Assembly: GCF_013337765.1 (NCBI RefSeq) | Contig: NZ_VBSB01000002.1 | Span: forward strand, 62,001-126,000 | DNA length: 64,000 nucleotides | Source: Mycolicibacterium sphagni | Lineage (GTDB): Bacteria > Actinomycetota > Actinomycetes > Mycobacteriales > Mycobacteriaceae | Direction: 5' to 3' | Part shown: piece after piece, positions 1-10,703 of the stretch | Position numbering within the stretch: the first letter of the stretch is position 1 | How the letters are laid out: every line of letters starts with the position of its first letter | Position numbers and translations under genes: made by a program | Notes under the pieces: model-generated | Databases searched by the model: none | The model's input: only the letters and a program-made list of their open reading frames with translations | What the model was told of the DNA's origin: nothing

Positions 1-838
1 GACCATCGACGGCCGGAACCCGGATCTGCGCCGCCGGTACCCGACTGTGCCGCAGGGGATATCCGCGGACCTCATCGCGTCGTTGGAGGGGTTCACCCGA
101 GACGACGTCGACGGGTTCGCCGCCGAGAGCCAGCGTCGCGCCGCCAAGGCCATCACCGAAGGTCGATTTGACCGGTCGCTGATTGCTATCACCGATGGCG
201 ACGGCGCGGTATTGCTGGACCGTGATGAACATCCCCGGCCGGGCACCACGAAGGGGACGCTGGCCAAACTGCGTCCCGCCTTCGCAGAGATGGGGCTACT
301 CGGGGTGGACGGGGAGGGCCGGACGTTCGACGAGATTTGTCTGGACCGCTACCCGCAGATCGACCGAGTCAATCATGTGCACCACGCGGGCAACTCTTCC
401 GGTGTCGTCGACGGCGCAGCCGCGGCCCTGCTGGCATCCCCTACGTACGTGCAGGCGCACCGCCTGTCGCCTCGTGCACGAATCCGGGCAAGTGCAGTGG
501 TCGGCAGTGAGCCGATCATCATGCTGACCGGCCCAGGTCCAGCCGCGCAGCGCTGCCTTGCCAAGGCCGGCATGACGGTCGCCGACGTCGACCTGTGGGA
601 AATCAACGAGGCATTTGCCGCCGTCGTGCTGAAGACGATCGGTGACCTTGACCTGGATCCCGAGAAGGTCAACGTCAATGGTGGGGCCATCGCGCTGGGT
701 CACCCCATTGGTGCCACCGGCGCGATGCTGGTCGGCACGGTGCTCGACGAACTCGAGCGCAAGGACTTGGAGATCGGGTTGGTGACTATTTGTACCGGCG
801 GCGGGATGGGCACCGCGACGATCATCGAACGGATCTGA
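1..838 (+). CDS. Thiolase (acetyl-CoA C-acyltransferase), 5' end cut off by the window
   Basis: C-terminal two thirds of a thiolase, probably the last step of beta-oxidation of an acyl-CoA. The frame is open to the window edge, so the start and the N-terminal nucleophilic Cys lie outside. Visible family motifs are NEAF (near 603-614), the catalytic His in GHPIGATG (codon 701-703) and the second catalytic Cys in ICTGGG (codon 791-793). The tail TATIIERI is typical of mycobacterial FadA proteins. It is followed after one base by a crotonase gene and is evidently the first visible gene of a five- or six-gene acyl-CoA catabolic operon. A GTG at 47 could be taken for a start, but the homology clearly runs upstream of it. 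Confidence 0.93.
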   Translation, partial: TIDGRNPDLRRRYPTVPQGISADLIASLEGFTRDDVDGFAAESQRRAAKAITEGRFDRSLIAITDGDGAVLLDRDEHPRPGTTKGTLAKLRPAFAEMGLLGVDGEGRTFDEICLDRYPQIDRVNHVHHAGNSSGVVDGAAAALLASPTYVQAHRLSPRARIRASAVVGSEPIIMLTGPGPAAQRCLAKAGMTVADVDLWEINEAFAAVVLKTIGDLDLDPEKVNVNGGAIALGHPIGATGAMLVGTVLDELERKDLEIGLVTICTGGGMGTATIIERI

Positions 839-839
839 C

Positions 840-1616
840 ATGGCCGAAACTCTCGCTCTGGAGTCGCCCCGCACCGGTGTGACCGTGCTGCGGCTCAACC
901 GCCCGCAGCGGCTCAACGCGATCAACGAAACCATGGTCGCCGAGCTGCGGCAGGCCTGTTCGGCGCTGGCAGTCGACACCACGGTCAACGTGGTCGTCCT
1001 CACGGGGGCCGGGCGAGGCTTCTGTTCGGGTATCGATATGCGCGATTTCGGGCCGAGCATGTTGGACGCCGCCGATCCGACCATCGACCGGATGCGCTTT
1101 CAAGAGGCCATGGCGGCACTGCCGTTGGCCGTCGAGGCGCTGCCACAACCGGTGATCGCCGCGGTCAACGGGCCGTGCGTGGGTGGCGGTCTTGCGCTGA
1201 GCCTGGCCGCCGACATTCGCATCGCCTCGACGGCCGCATCGTTCGGCAACGCGGCGATCCTGCTCGGCCTCTCGGGCGCAGAGATGGGAATGAGTTATCA
1301 CCTTCCTCGTATCGTGGGCACCAGTGTCGCCGCGGACTGGATGCTCACCGGGCGAACGGTAACCGCCGACGAGGCCGACCGCCGCGGCTTGGTCAGCCAG
1401 CTGGTCGCACCCGAGCAGTTGCTCGACAAGGCAATCGAGTTGGCATGCGGAATAGCGCAATTGGCGCCGCTGGGCGTGCAGCTGACCAAACGCACGTTGC
1501 AAGTCAACACCGACGCAGGCAGTCTCTGGGCAGCCTTGGAGCTGGAGAATCGCAATCAGGTACTGAGCCACGCCACCGACGATGCGGCCGGCCGCCGACA
1601 GAAGTGGTCCAGGTGA
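840..1616 (+). CDS. Crotonase-superfamily protein lacking both hydratase glutamates
   Basis: A 258-residue enoyl-CoA hydratase/isomerase-fold protein. The oxyanion-hole segments are present (GRGFCSGID at residues 59-66 and GGG at 115-117). The two glutamates that add water in classical hydratases are absent: the GGGxE position reads GGGLA (115-119) and the FGxPE position reads FGNAA (135-139). It is therefore more likely an isomerase, hydrolase or other crotonase than a hydratase. It starts one base after the thiolase stop and overlaps the next gene by GTGA, so it is translated with the operon. Substrate unknown; an acyl-CoA from a branched or cyclic compound is plausible from the neighbours. 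Confidence 0.85.
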   Translation: MAETLALESPRTGVTVLRLNRPQRLNAINETMVAELRQACSALAVDTTVNVVVLTGAGRGFCSGIDMRDFGPSMLDAADPTIDRMRFQEAMAALPLAVEALPQPVIAAVNGPCVGGGLALSLAADIRIASTAASFGNAAILLGLSGAEMGMSYHLPRIVGTSVAADWMLTGRTVTADEADRRGLVSQLVAPEQLLDKAIELACGIAQLAPLGVQLTKRTLQVNTDAGSLWAALELENRNQVLSHATDDAAGRRQKWSR

Positions 1617-2785
1617 CCGGACCGCTGCACGGTGTGCGGGTGGTGTCGATGGGCGGGCTAGGGCCAGGCCCGTTCTGCGGGATGCTGCTTGGCGACCTTG
1701 GCGCCGACGTGGTGCGCGTCGACCCGATCGGGCACGTCGACGGTCCGCTGCCGATTGACTTTACGGTGCGTCGCAACCAGCGGTCCGTCGCAGTGGACGT
1801 GAAGAATCCCGATGGCCGAGATGTGGTGCGCCGGCTGGCATCCCAGGCCGATGCATTCGTCGACGTGTTTCGCCCCGGCGTGGCCGAGCGACTCGGCGTC
1901 GGCCCGGGCGACTTGTGCCCGCGCAACCCCAAGCTTGTGTATGCCAGGATGACCGGCTACGGGCAGGACGGGCCGCTGGCGGACCACGCCGGCCATGACA
2001 TCAACTACATCGCGTTGGTGGGCGCGCTCCACGCGATCGGCCCGGCCGATGCGCCGGTGCCTCCGCTGAATCTGATCGGCGATTACGGCGGGGGCGGCAT
2101 GCTGTTGGCCGTGGGGCTGCTCAGTGCGCTGCTTGAGGCCCGCGAATCGGGGACGGGCCAGATACTTGACGTCGCGATGATCGACGGCGCCGCAACGCTG
2201 ATGATGCCGTATTACGGCATGGTGGCCGCGAACATGTGGCGCGACCACCGCCACTGCAACCTGCTGGACGGTGCTGCGCACTTCTACGGTGTGTACGAGA
2301 CAGCCGATCACCAACACATCGCCGTCGGTGCCATGGAGCCCCAGTTCTACGCAGAACTGTGCAGGTGTCTGGAAGTCGATGTGCCACATGATGATTTGAA
2401 CCACTTGGCCTGGACCGCGCATCGCACCGCGCTCGCTACCCGGTTCGCTGAGAAGACACGTGGGGAGTGGGAGCAGATACTGAACTCTCCGGGCACTTGC
2501 GCGGCGCCGGTTCTCAGCATCGGTGAAGCGCCGCACCATCCGCACCACATCGCCCGCAGAAGCTTTGTCGAGGTAGACGGTGTGATCCAGCCTGCCCCCG
2601 CACCTCGCTTCTCCCGTACCGACCCCGGCCACCCCGCGTCGCCGTCGCTTCCCGGCGACCACACGCGTGATGTCCTCGCCGAGATCGGCGTCGAGCCGGC
2701 TGCGGTGACCAGACTGCTCGACACGGGCGCGGCACGCCAAAGCGCCGTGCGCGACACCGGCATACAACAAGACGAAGAAGGGTGA
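1613..2785 (+). CDS. Alpha-methylacyl-CoA racemase-like protein (CoA-transferase family III fold)
   Basis: A 390-residue CaiB/BaiF-fold protein. The start is taken as GTG 1613, which overlaps the crotonase stop as GTGA; an upstream extension in this frame is only antisense-like filler. The three residues used for racemisation in M. tuberculosis MCR (H126, D156, E241) are matched by H128 (GHDINYI), D157 (GDYGGGGM) and E242 (AMEPQFY). This favours a 2-methylacyl-CoA racemase over a CoA transferase. It is a clear paralogue of the mcr gene at 7372-8457. Role by inference: epimerising a methyl-branched acyl-CoA so that the two acyl-CoA dehydrogenases encoded next can oxidise it. Confidence 0.87.
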   Translation: MTGPLHGVRVVSMGGLGPGPFCGMLLGDLGADVVRVDPIGHVDGPLPIDFTVRRNQRSVAVDVKNPDGRDVVRRLASQADAFVDVFRPGVAERLGVGPGDLCPRNPKLVYARMTGYGQDGPLADHAGHDINYIALVGALHAIGPADAPVPPLNLIGDYGGGGMLLAVGLLSALLEARESGTGQILDVAMIDGAATLMMPYYGMVAANMWRDHRHCNLLDGAAHFYGVYETADHQHIAVGAMEPQFYAELCRCLEVDVPHDDLNHLAWTAHRTALATRFAEKTRGEWEQILNSPGTCAAPVLSIGEAPHHPHHIARRSFVEVDGVIQPAPAPRFSRTDPGHPASPSLPGDHTRDVLAEIGVEPAAVTRLLDTGAARQSAVRDTGIQQDEEG

Positions 2786-2789
2786 CGAA

Positions 2790-4085
2790 ATGGCGTGGGG
2801 CTTTTCCACCGATCCGGAATGGGCACAGCAACTGAAGTGGGTCGAGGACTTCGTACGCGAGGAGTGCGAGCCGATCGATCTCATCGTCAAGGAATCACAC
2901 GACCTCAACGACCCGGTGCGTCAGGCGCTGATCCCTCCGCTGCAGAAGATCGTCAAGGAACGCGGGCTGTGGGCCACCCACCTCGGGCCGCACCTGGGTG
3001 GTCCCGGATACGGGCAGGTAAAGCTCGCGCTGCTCAACGAAATCCTGGGCCGCTCCGAATGTGCGCCGATCGTGTTCGGCTCGCATGCGCCCGACTCGGG
3101 CAACAGCGAGATCCTCGCTCATTACGGCACACCGGAATTGAAGAAGCGATACCTAGAGCCGCTGCTCGACAACAGGATCATCTCGTGTTTCTCGATGACC
3201 GAACCGCAGGGCGGCGCAGATCCGAAGGTGTTCACCACCAACGCCGTTCAGGACGGTGATCACTGGGTCATCAACGGCGAGAAGTGGTTCTCGTCCTTTG
3301 CGTCGATGGCGTCGTTTCTGATCGTCATGGCAGTCACGGACCCGGATGCACCTCCGTACGAACGGCATTCGATGTTCGTCGTGCCGGCCGAAACTCCTGG
3401 CATCAACGTTTTGCGCGATGTCGGGTTGGGCTATCAGCCGACGGGTGGCGGCCGCGAAGGTTACGTGCGTTATGAGGACGTACGGGTGCCGGCCGACCAC
3501 ATGCTCGGCCCGCGTGGCAGCGCGTTCGTCGTCGCCCAGACCCGCCTCGGCGGGGGACGGATCCATCACGCCATGCGCACGGTGGGCCTAATCCGGCGCA
3601 TCTTCGACATGATCTGTGAGCGAGCGGTGTCACGTTACACCCAGGGGGAGATGTTGTCCCACAAGCAGATGGTGCAGGAAATGGTCGCCGACTCGTGGAT
3701 GGAGATCGAGGCGTTCCGTCTGCTCACTCTGCAGACTGCGTGGAAGATCGACCAGCACAACGACTACAAAGCGGTACGCCCCGATATCTCGGCGGTCAAG
3801 GCGATGATGCAGAAAGTGCTGCACGACGTTTCCGCGCGCGCATTGCAGATCCACGGTTCACTGGGCACTACACATGAAATGCCGTTCGTGCAATACCTGA
3901 CGGAGTCGTTCGTGCTGGGACTCGCCGACGGTCCCACCGAAGTCCACAAGGTGACCTTGGCGCGCCTGTTACTCAAGGAGTACCAACCAGCGCCCGACGT
4001 CTTTCCTTCTGAACATCTGCTGCGGCTACGAGAAGCCGCGGAAGCCAAGTTCGCCGGGAAGCTGGCCGGCATCCCCCGCCGCTAG
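2790..4085 (+). CDS. Acyl-CoA dehydrogenase (ACAD10/11-like)
   Basis: A 431-residue flavin-dependent acyl-CoA dehydrogenase introducing an alpha,beta double bond. The flavin/substrate signature FSMTEPQGGADP is at residues 134-145, with the substrate loop INGEKWFSS at 161-169. The C-terminal signature reads DGPTEVHKVTLAR instead of the usual GTSEIQR form, as in the larger ACAD10/11-like branch. It begins four bases after the racemase stop with a GAAGAAGGG ribosome-binding site. It is followed 17 bases on by a second dehydrogenase of a different subfamily, so the two may act on different intermediates rather than form one heterotetramer. Confidence 0.92.
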   Translation: MAWGFSTDPEWAQQLKWVEDFVREECEPIDLIVKESHDLNDPVRQALIPPLQKIVKERGLWATHLGPHLGGPGYGQVKLALLNEILGRSECAPIVFGSHAPDSGNSEILAHYGTPELKKRYLEPLLDNRIISCFSMTEPQGGADPKVFTTNAVQDGDHWVINGEKWFSSFASMASFLIVMAVTDPDAPPYERHSMFVVPAETPGINVLRDVGLGYQPTGGGREGYVRYEDVRVPADHMLGPRGSAFVVAQTRLGGGRIHHAMRTVGLIRRIFDMICERAVSRYTQGEMLSHKQMVQEMVADSWMEIEAFRLLTLQTAWKIDQHNDYKAVRPDISAVKAMMQKVLHDVSARALQIHGSLGTTHEMPFVQYLTESFVLGLADGPTEVHKVTLARLLLKEYQPAPDVFPSEHLLRLREAAEAKFAGKLAGIPRR

Positions 4086-4102
4086 AACATCAAGGAGTCG
4101 TA

Positions 4103-5287
4103 GTGAAGCTGCATTTCGACGATGACGTAGAGCACTTCCGGGCAGAGTTCGCCGCCTTCCTCGACGAACATCTGCCACCGGACGCTGACACGCTCGAGCG
4201 TCCACGGTCGGTGTCGCACCTGCCAGAATGGGCGCGACGATGGCAACGGCTAATGTTCGACCATGGCTGGTTGCTTCCGCAACAACCACCGGAGTTCGGC
4301 GGCCGCAACGCCTCTATGTTGCAGCACTTCGTATATCTCGAGGAGCTGAACCGGCGCAGGATCTATCACAGTTTCAATCCGCAGGGCGTCGATATCGTTG
4401 CCGCGTCCCTGTTGTCATTCGGCACCGAGGAACAGAAGGAGCGCTGGGCCGTGCCGGTGCTGCGTGCCGCCATGACGGCATCGCTCGGTATGAGTGAGCC
4501 CGGGGCTGGCTCAGACCTCGCGTCGCTGCGCACACGCGCGGTCAGGGACGGCGACCACTTCGTAGTCAACGGCCAGAAGGTCTGGACTTCCGGCGCGCAC
4601 GATGCCGACTTTCTGTTGACTTTCGTCCGTACCGACCCAGATGCACCCAGGCATAAGGGCATCAGCACGCTGATCATCCCGACCGACAGCCGAGGACTGA
4701 CATGCCGCCCCATGGGCTCGATCGTCGGGCTCGATGACATGGACCTCAACGAAGTCTTCTTCGATGACGTCCGAGTCCCCGTCGAGAATCTCGTCGGTCC
4801 GCTCAATGCCGGTTGGACAGTGGCGAACAAGTCGCTGGGCCACGAGCGTTCCATGCTGTGGTTGAGTTACGCCGATCGGCTGGAGAACCTGATCGCGGAC
4901 TTCACACCGACCACGCCGCTGGAGCAGGACCGCTACGCCACGTCAGTCATAGACCATTACGCGCTCCGCTTGATGGGTTCTGCCGCGCTGGCCCGTGCCG
5001 CGCGCGGGGAAGACGATGCGGCGGGGCTTTCGGTGCTCAAATTGCTTGGCTCTGAGGCCGAACAGAGTCTGGCCGAAGTTGCGCTGGAATCGTCTGGTCC
5101 ACAAGGCCTTATCCATCCGGCGAACAGCGGGCCATATGCACCGTTGAACCTGGACCACTACTTTGGCAGTCGGTTCGAACGCTACGCACGCAGTTTCTCA
5201 TCAACCATCGCCGGCGGCACGTCGGAGATCCAACGCAACATCATCGCCCAACGCATCCTTGGTCTCCCCCGCGGCGGAGGCATGTGA
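4103..5287 (+). CDS. Acyl-CoA dehydrogenase (FadE-type)
   Basis: A 394-residue acyl-CoA dehydrogenase. GTG start at 4103 preceded by AAGGAG at 4092-4097. Family signatures: LGMSEPGAGSDLAS at residues 128-141, VVNGQKVWTS in the middle domain, and the C-terminal FAD-contact motif GGTSEIQRNIIAQ near 372. The oxidised product would pass to a hydratase and then to the thiolase of the same operon. Normal length, no lesion visible. Its stop overlaps a possible 58-codon ORF by GTGA. Confidence 0.93.
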   Translation: MKLHFDDDVEHFRAEFAAFLDEHLPPDADTLERPRSVSHLPEWARRWQRLMFDHGWLLPQQPPEFGGRNASMLQHFVYLEELNRRRIYHSFNPQGVDIVAASLLSFGTEEQKERWAVPVLRAAMTASLGMSEPGAGSDLASLRTRAVRDGDHFVVNGQKVWTSGAHDADFLLTFVRTDPDAPRHKGISTLIIPTDSRGLTCRPMGSIVGLDDMDLNEVFFDDVRVPVENLVGPLNAGWTVANKSLGHERSMLWLSYADRLENLIADFTPTTPLEQDRYATSVIDHYALRLMGSAALARAARGEDDAAGLSVLKLLGSEAEQSLAEVALESSGPQGLIHPANSGPYAPLNLDHYFGSRFERYARSFSSTIAGGTSEIQRNIIAQRILGLPRGGGM

Positions 5288-5460
5288 AGGGCTGCCACGC
5301 CCATCGGCTCGCGCGAGTCCGCGCGCAGACCCCGGCTCAACTGGTCGAGTGGTGCGACAAAGGCATGCTGCTGACCGACGCAGTCATTCCGACACGCGAC
5401 TCCGACGCCAGCGAGGAGTTGGGCACTCCGGCGCATCTGGCACTTTTATACCGGCTTTAA
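5284..5460 (+). CDS. Small hypothetical ORF (58 aa) coupled to the acyl-CoA dehydrogenase
   Basis: A 58-residue frame starting at GTG 5284, overlapping the acyl-CoA dehydrogenase stop by exactly four bases (GTGA), the same coupling used elsewhere in this operon. Its third-codon positions are mostly G or C, as in real genes here. Residues include the stretch TPAQLVEWCDKGMLLTDA; I do not recognise a family. It ends at TAA 5460, about 60 bases before a strong hairpin. It could be a genuine small operon member, or a truncated remnant of a longer gene whose 3' part was lost. No function is assigned. Confidence 0.42.
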   Translation: MKGCHAHRLARVRAQTPAQLVEWCDKGMLLTDAVIPTRDSDASEELGTPAHLALLYRL

Positions 5461-5520
5461 TGCAATCGCAACCCGCTGAATAGCGGCGTGGCGCCGTCGG
5501 AGAGCTTCTAGTTCACGTGT

Positions 5521-6573
<1,053 letters not shown>

Positions 6574-7326
6574 TCATCGGGGGGCCATCCGGATCGCGCC
6601 GTCCAGGCGGATCACTTCGCCGTTGAGCATCGGATTCTCGACGATATGCGTCGCCAGGGCACCGTACTCGTCGGGATCGCCGAGCCGGGCCGGATGCGGC
6701 ACCTGCTTGCCGAGGGAGGCCTGCGCCTCTTCAGGCAGCGAGCCCAGCAGCGGCGTCTTGAACAGGCCCGGTGCGATGGTGACGACGCGAATGAGCTCGC
6801 GGGCCAGGTCGCGGGCGATCGGCAGGGTCATGCCGACCACGCCACCCTTGGACGCCGAGTAGGCGGCTTGGCCGATCTGGCCATCGAACGCGGCCACCGA
6901 CGCGGTGTTGATGATGACGCCGCGCTCTTCACCGAGGGGTTCGGTCTTGGCGATCCGCTCGGCGGACAGCCGTAGCACGTTGAAGGTGCCGATCAGGTTG
7001 ACCTGGACGACGGCGTTGAACCAGTCCAGCGGGAACGGCCCATCCTTGCCAAGGGTCTTGACGGCGTTGCCGATACCGGCGCAGTTGACGTTGATGCGCA
7101 GCGGCCCAAGCTCTTCGGCGAGGTCGAGGGCGGCCGACACCTGGTCGGGATCGGTGACGTTGGCCTGGGCGAAGCGGGCGCGCGGGCCGAGTTCGGCCAC
7201 CACCTCTTCACCCTTGAGGTCGATCACCACCACCGATGCGCCCCTGTCGAGCAGACGCTTGGCGGTAGCCAGGCCCAGACCCGAGGCACCACCGGTGACG
7301 ACGGCTACGGCGTCCTTGATCTCCAC
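6574..7326 (-). CDS. SDR-family 3-hydroxyacyl-CoA dehydrogenase (type II, Rv1144-like)
   Basis: A 250-residue short-chain dehydrogenase. The NAD-binding TGGASGLG is at residues 11-18 and NCAG at 81-84; the catalytic set is S143, Y156, K160 (YSASK). The overall pattern resembles HSD17B10-type 3-hydroxyacyl-CoA dehydrogenases. Position directly downstream of mcr matches the M. tuberculosis pair Rv1143-Rv1144 (recalled gene order). Likely role: oxidation of 2-methyl-3-hydroxyacyl-CoA after racemisation and hydration. It starts 45 bases after the mcr stop. Confidence 0.9.
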   Translation of the reverse strand: MEIKDAVAVVTGGASGLGLATAKRLLDRGASVVVIDLKGEEVVAELGPRARFAQANVTDPDQVSAALDLAEELGPLRINVNCAGIGNAVKTLGKDGPFPLDWFNAVVQVNLIGTFNVLRLSAERIAKTEPLGEERGVIINTASVAAFDGQIGQAAYSASKGGVVGMTLPIARDLARELIRVVTIAPGLFKTPLLGSLPEEAQASLGKQVPHPARLGDPDEYGALATHIVENPMLNGEVIRLDGAIRMAPR

Positions 7327-7371
7327 GAATGGATTTCCTTTCGTTAGGTCTACCTACTGGTTGGTTGGGGA

Positions 7372-8457
7372 CTATACCCAGTCCCTCAGCACTGCTTCGT
7401 TGTCGGCTCCCGGGACGCCGGGCGCGTTCGGCGCATCGAGCGCGCTCCTGGAGAACCGGGGGGCCGGCGCCGGGAACGTCGAGCCATGTTCGGTGTAGAA
7501 GGTATCGCGCTCGGTGTTGTGAGCCTCGGCGTCTACCTCGGCGAACGACAGCACCGGGGTGCAGCACGCGTCGCTGGTGGCGAACACCTTGGTCCAGTGG
7601 TCGCGGTCGTGGGCGGCGAAGGCCTGTGTGAGTACCGCTCGCAGTTCCGGCCAGCTCGCGATGTCGTTCTGATCGGGCAGGTCAGCGGCGTTCAGGCCGA
7701 GCTTCTCCAGCAGTTCGGCATAGAACTGCGGTTCGATCGCGCCGACCGCGACATAGCGGCCGTCCGAGCATTCGTAGGTGTCGTAGTAGGGCGCGCCGGT
7801 GTCGAGCATGTTGGTGCCGCGCACATCGCCCCACATGCCCATGTGGCGGAAGGCCCACATCATGGTGGCCAGCACGCTGGAGCCGTCGACCATCGCGGCG
7901 TCGATGACCTGGCCCTTGCCCGAGCGCTCCCGCTCCCACAGCGCGGACAGGATGCCGACGAGCAGGAACATCGAGCCGCCGCCGAAGTCACCGGCCAGGT
8001 TCAGCGGCGGGACGGGGCGCTCATTGACCCGGCCGACGGCGTGCAGGACGCCGTTGAGCGAGATGTAGTTGATGTCGTGGCCGGCCTGCTGGCTACGCGG
8101 GCCGGTCTGGCCCCAGCCGGTCATCCGGCCGTAGATCAGCCGCTCGTTGACCTTTGCGCAATCCTCCGGGCCGAGCCCGAGACGCTCGGTGACGCCGGGC
8201 CGGAAGCCCTCGATCAGCACATCGGCCTTCGCGATGAGGCCCAGCACCATGTCTCGGTCGGCGGGGTCTTTGAGATTCGCGCCCACCGAGCGACGGTTGC
8301 GCAGCAGGTAGTCATTGCTGGGGGTCCCGGTGCCCTTGCCGAGCCGATCGATGCGCACGACGTCGGCGCCGAGGTCACCGAGGATCATCGCGGCGTGCGG
8401 ACCCGGGCCGATACCGGCCAATTCGACAACGCGCAAACCGTGCAGTGGTCCCGCCAT
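7372..8457 (-). CDS. mcr: Alpha-methylacyl-CoA racemase
   Basis: A 361-residue racemase that interconverts (2R)- and (2S)-methylacyl-CoA esters, needed for beta-oxidation of branched chains such as cholesterol side chain or pristanoyl-CoA. It is highly similar along its length to M. tuberculosis MCR (Rv1143, 360 aa) as I recall that sequence. The catalytic residues align as H127 (GHDINYI), D157 (GDFGGG) and E242 (IEPQFY). First gene of the mcr-SDR-NMO operon. The promoter must lie in the 98-base gap shared with the divergent crotonase gene at 8556. Confidence 0.94.
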   Translation of the reverse strand: MAGPLHGLRVVELAGIGPGPHAAMILGDLGADVVRIDRLGKGTGTPSNDYLLRNRRSVGANLKDPADRDMVLGLIAKADVLIEGFRPGVTERLGLGPEDCAKVNERLIYGRMTGWGQTGPRSQQAGHDINYISLNGVLHAVGRVNERPVPPLNLAGDFGGGSMFLLVGILSALWERERSGKGQVIDAAMVDGSSVLATMMWAFRHMGMWGDVRGTNMLDTGAPYYDTYECSDGRYVAVGAIEPQFYAELLEKLGLNAADLPDQNDIASWPELRAVLTQAFAAHDRDHWTKVFATSDACCTPVLSFAEVDAEAHNTERDTFYTEHGSTFPAPAPRFSRSALDAPNAPGVPGADNEAVLRDWV

Positions 8458-8555
8458 AGCTATCTACCCTCCAGTTGATTGATCGCCGCCTTAACTATTT
8501 ACACCTGGGCTGACCCGGCGCGGGCTGCGCCCCCATCGCGGCCTAAGGTGCAGCC

Positions 8556-9362
8556 ATGACGACCATCGACGCTTACGCCGGCATCCCGGAACTGACCGTG
8601 TCGCTCGACGGCGGACTACTGACGGCGACGCTGAATCGGCCCGACAGCCTGAACTCACTGAACTCGGCGATGCTGAGCACGCTGGCCGACGTCTTGACCC
8701 ACGCGGCCGACGACCCTGCCGTGCGGGTGGTGCGGCTCGGCGGGGCCGGGCGGGGGTTCAGCTCCGGTGCGGGCATCAGCGCGGAGGACCAGTCCGACCG
8801 CAGGCCGGATACCCCCGACGAGGTGCTGGCCGAGGCCAACCGCGCGGTGAAGGCGATTGTGAGCCTGCCCAAGCCGGTGGTGGCCGTGGTGCAGGGCCCG
8901 ACGGCCGGGGTCGGAGTGTCGCTGGCACTGGCCTGCGACATCGTATTGGCTTCGGAGAAGGCGTTTTTCCTGTTGGCGTTCACCAAGATCGGGCTGATGC
9001 CCGACGGCGGGGCGTCGGCACTGGTGGCAGCGTCCATCGGACGGGCTCGCGCGATGAAAATGGCGCTTCTGGCCGAACGCGTTTCGGCCGCCGAGGCGTT
9101 CGGCAGCGGGCTGGTCAGTGCGGTGTACCCCGCCGACGAGTTGGAGGCCGGGGTGGCCGCGGTGATCGACAAGCTGGCGTCAGGCCCGGCTGTCGCACTG
9201 CGCAAAACCAAGCAGGCGATCAACGCGGCGACGCTGACCGAACTCGACGCCGCGATCGGCCGCGAGAGCGAAGGCCAGCTGATCCTGTTGCACACGAAGG
9301 ATTTCCGCGAGGGCACCAAGGCGTTCCAGGAGCACCGCTCGCCGAGCTTCACCGACGACTAG
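8556..9362 (+). CDS. Crotonase/enoyl-CoA isomerase-like protein (EchA10-like)
   Basis: A 268-residue crotonase-fold protein. The oxyanion-hole motif is GRGFSSGAGIS (66-76). The hydratase Glu pair is not present; instead there is GLMPDGG with D150, the pattern of PaaG/delta-isomerase-type crotonases, so isomerase chemistry is more likely than hydration. Divergent from mcr, as EchA10 (Rv1142c) is from Rv1143 in M. tuberculosis (recalled). Together they look like an accessory set for methyl-branched or unsaturated acyl-CoAs. ATG start, ends 54 bases before an MFS gene on the same strand. Confidence 0.88.
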   Translation: MTTIDAYAGIPELTVSLDGGLLTATLNRPDSLNSLNSAMLSTLADVLTHAADDPAVRVVRLGGAGRGFSSGAGISAEDQSDRRPDTPDEVLAEANRAVKAIVSLPKPVVAVVQGPTAGVGVSLALACDIVLASEKAFFLLAFTKIGLMPDGGASALVAASIGRARAMKMALLAERVSAAEAFGSGLVSAVYPADELEAGVAAVIDKLASGPAVALRKTKQAINAATLTELDAAIGRESEGQLILLHTKDFREGTKAFQEHRSPSFTDD

Positions 9363-9416
9363 CTCGCCGCCGAAAATCGTTGGACGTGGCCCCCTTCGGT
9401 CAGCGACCATCGATGG

Positions 9417-10703
9417 ATGAGTACGCCCTGCGACATTGACGAGCCGGTGAGAACCACCGGCCGTTGGCGCGTGCTCGCGCCCTTCAGATACCGCGAATTC
9501 CGCCTGCTCATCACGGCGATGTCGTTGTTCCTCTTCGCCGAGGGCATGTGGACCGTCGTGATGGCCCTGCAGGTCATCGCGCTGGCCGACGATCCTGCCG
9601 CACTCTCGCTCGTCGCCGCCTGCCTCGCCGGCGGCATGCTGGCCTTCATCCTGGTCGGCGGCATCGTGGCCGACCGGGTTCCGCAGCGCGCCGTCATCAT
9701 CGCCGTCGAGGCCGCCAACGCCGTCGCGACCGGCGCGGTAGCTGTCCTCGGCCTACTCGGCGACCTCCGACTGTGGCATATGGCTGTTGCCGCAACGGTT
9801 CTCGGCATCGGCGCAGCATTCTTCTTCCCGGCCTACAATGCCTATCTGCCGCGGATCTTGCCCGCCGAACACCTGCTGGCCGCCAACGGCGTCGAGGGCG
9901 CTGTCCGCCCGACCCTGCAGCAGGCCATCGGCCCAGCGGTCGCAGGCGTCCTGGTCGGACTCACCTTCCCCGCGCTGGGCTCGGTGACGGTGACCGTGCT
10001 GATGGTGATCGGACTGATCCTGCTGGTGGCGATGCGCCCAGGCGAAGGCGATCACATCGTGATGACCGTCGAGCGCGAGAAACCCCATGTGCTCACCGAT
10101 CTGCGCGACGGCCTGCGCTTCGTGGTGCACACCCCGTGGCTGCGCTGGACGCTGTTGTTCGCCAGCACCTGGGTATTTCTGGCGATGGGCCCGATCGAAG
10201 TGCTGCTGCCGTTCATCGCCCGCGAGCGGTTCGCCGACGGCGAGCAGGTATACGGGCTCATGCTCGCCGCGTTCGGGGTGGGCAGTGCGCTGGGCGCGGT
10301 CGTCGTGTCCTCGCGGCCGCTACCGCGGCGCTACCTCACGGTGATGATGACGATGTGGGGTGTGGGATCGCTGCCGTTCGTGATCGTCGGCACCACGTCC
10401 TCGCTGCCGGTGATGCTGGTCGCGCTGTTCGTCATCGGCCTCGCCGAAGGGGCGGGCGTCATCTGGGGCACGCTCCTGCAGCGCCGCGTGCCGTCGCAGA
10501 TGTTGGGCCGGGTGTCGAGCTTGGACTTCTTCGTCTCGCTGGCATTCATGCCGGTGTCGATGGCGGTCGCCGGCCCACTGTCGAAGGTGGTCTCGGTCGA
10601 CGTCATCTTCGCCGTGACCGGTATAGCTCCGGTGCTGCTCGCCGCGGTCGCGCTCATCGCGGCGCGCATGCCCCGCGACGAAATCGCCCATCCGCTGGGC
10701 TAG
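9417..10703 (+). CDS. MFS transporter (MFS_3/EntS-like efflux type)
   Basis: A 428-residue protein with about 12 hydrophobic segments and a cytoplasmic loop near residues 205-225 rich in charged residues. The loop between TM2 and TM3 reads GGIVADRVPQRAV, the classical MFS motif position. The sequence type is that of drug or siderophore exporters of the MFS_3 group. ATG start at 9417. Its stop overlaps the stop of the convergent CPBP gene by four bases. Substrate cannot be inferred; no regulator is adjacent. Confidence 0.86.
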   Translation: MSTPCDIDEPVRTTGRWRVLAPFRYREFRLLITAMSLFLFAEGMWTVVMALQVIALADDPAALSLVAACLAGGMLAFILVGGIVADRVPQRAVIIAVEAANAVATGAVAVLGLLGDLRLWHMAVAATVLGIGAAFFFPAYNAYLPRILPAEHLLAANGVEGAVRPTLQQAIGPAVAGVLVGLTFPALGSVTVTVLMVIGLILLVAMRPGEGDHIVMTVEREKPHVLTDLRDGLRFVVHTPWLRWTLLFASTWVFLAMGPIEVLLPFIARERFADGEQVYGLMLAAFGVGSALGAVVVSSRPLPRRYLTVMMTMWGVGSLPFVIVGTTSSLPVMLVALFVIGLAEGAGVIWGTLLQRRVPSQMLGRVSSLDFFVSLAFMPVSMAVAGPLSKVVSVDVIFAVTGIAPVLLAAVALIAARMPRDEIAHPLG

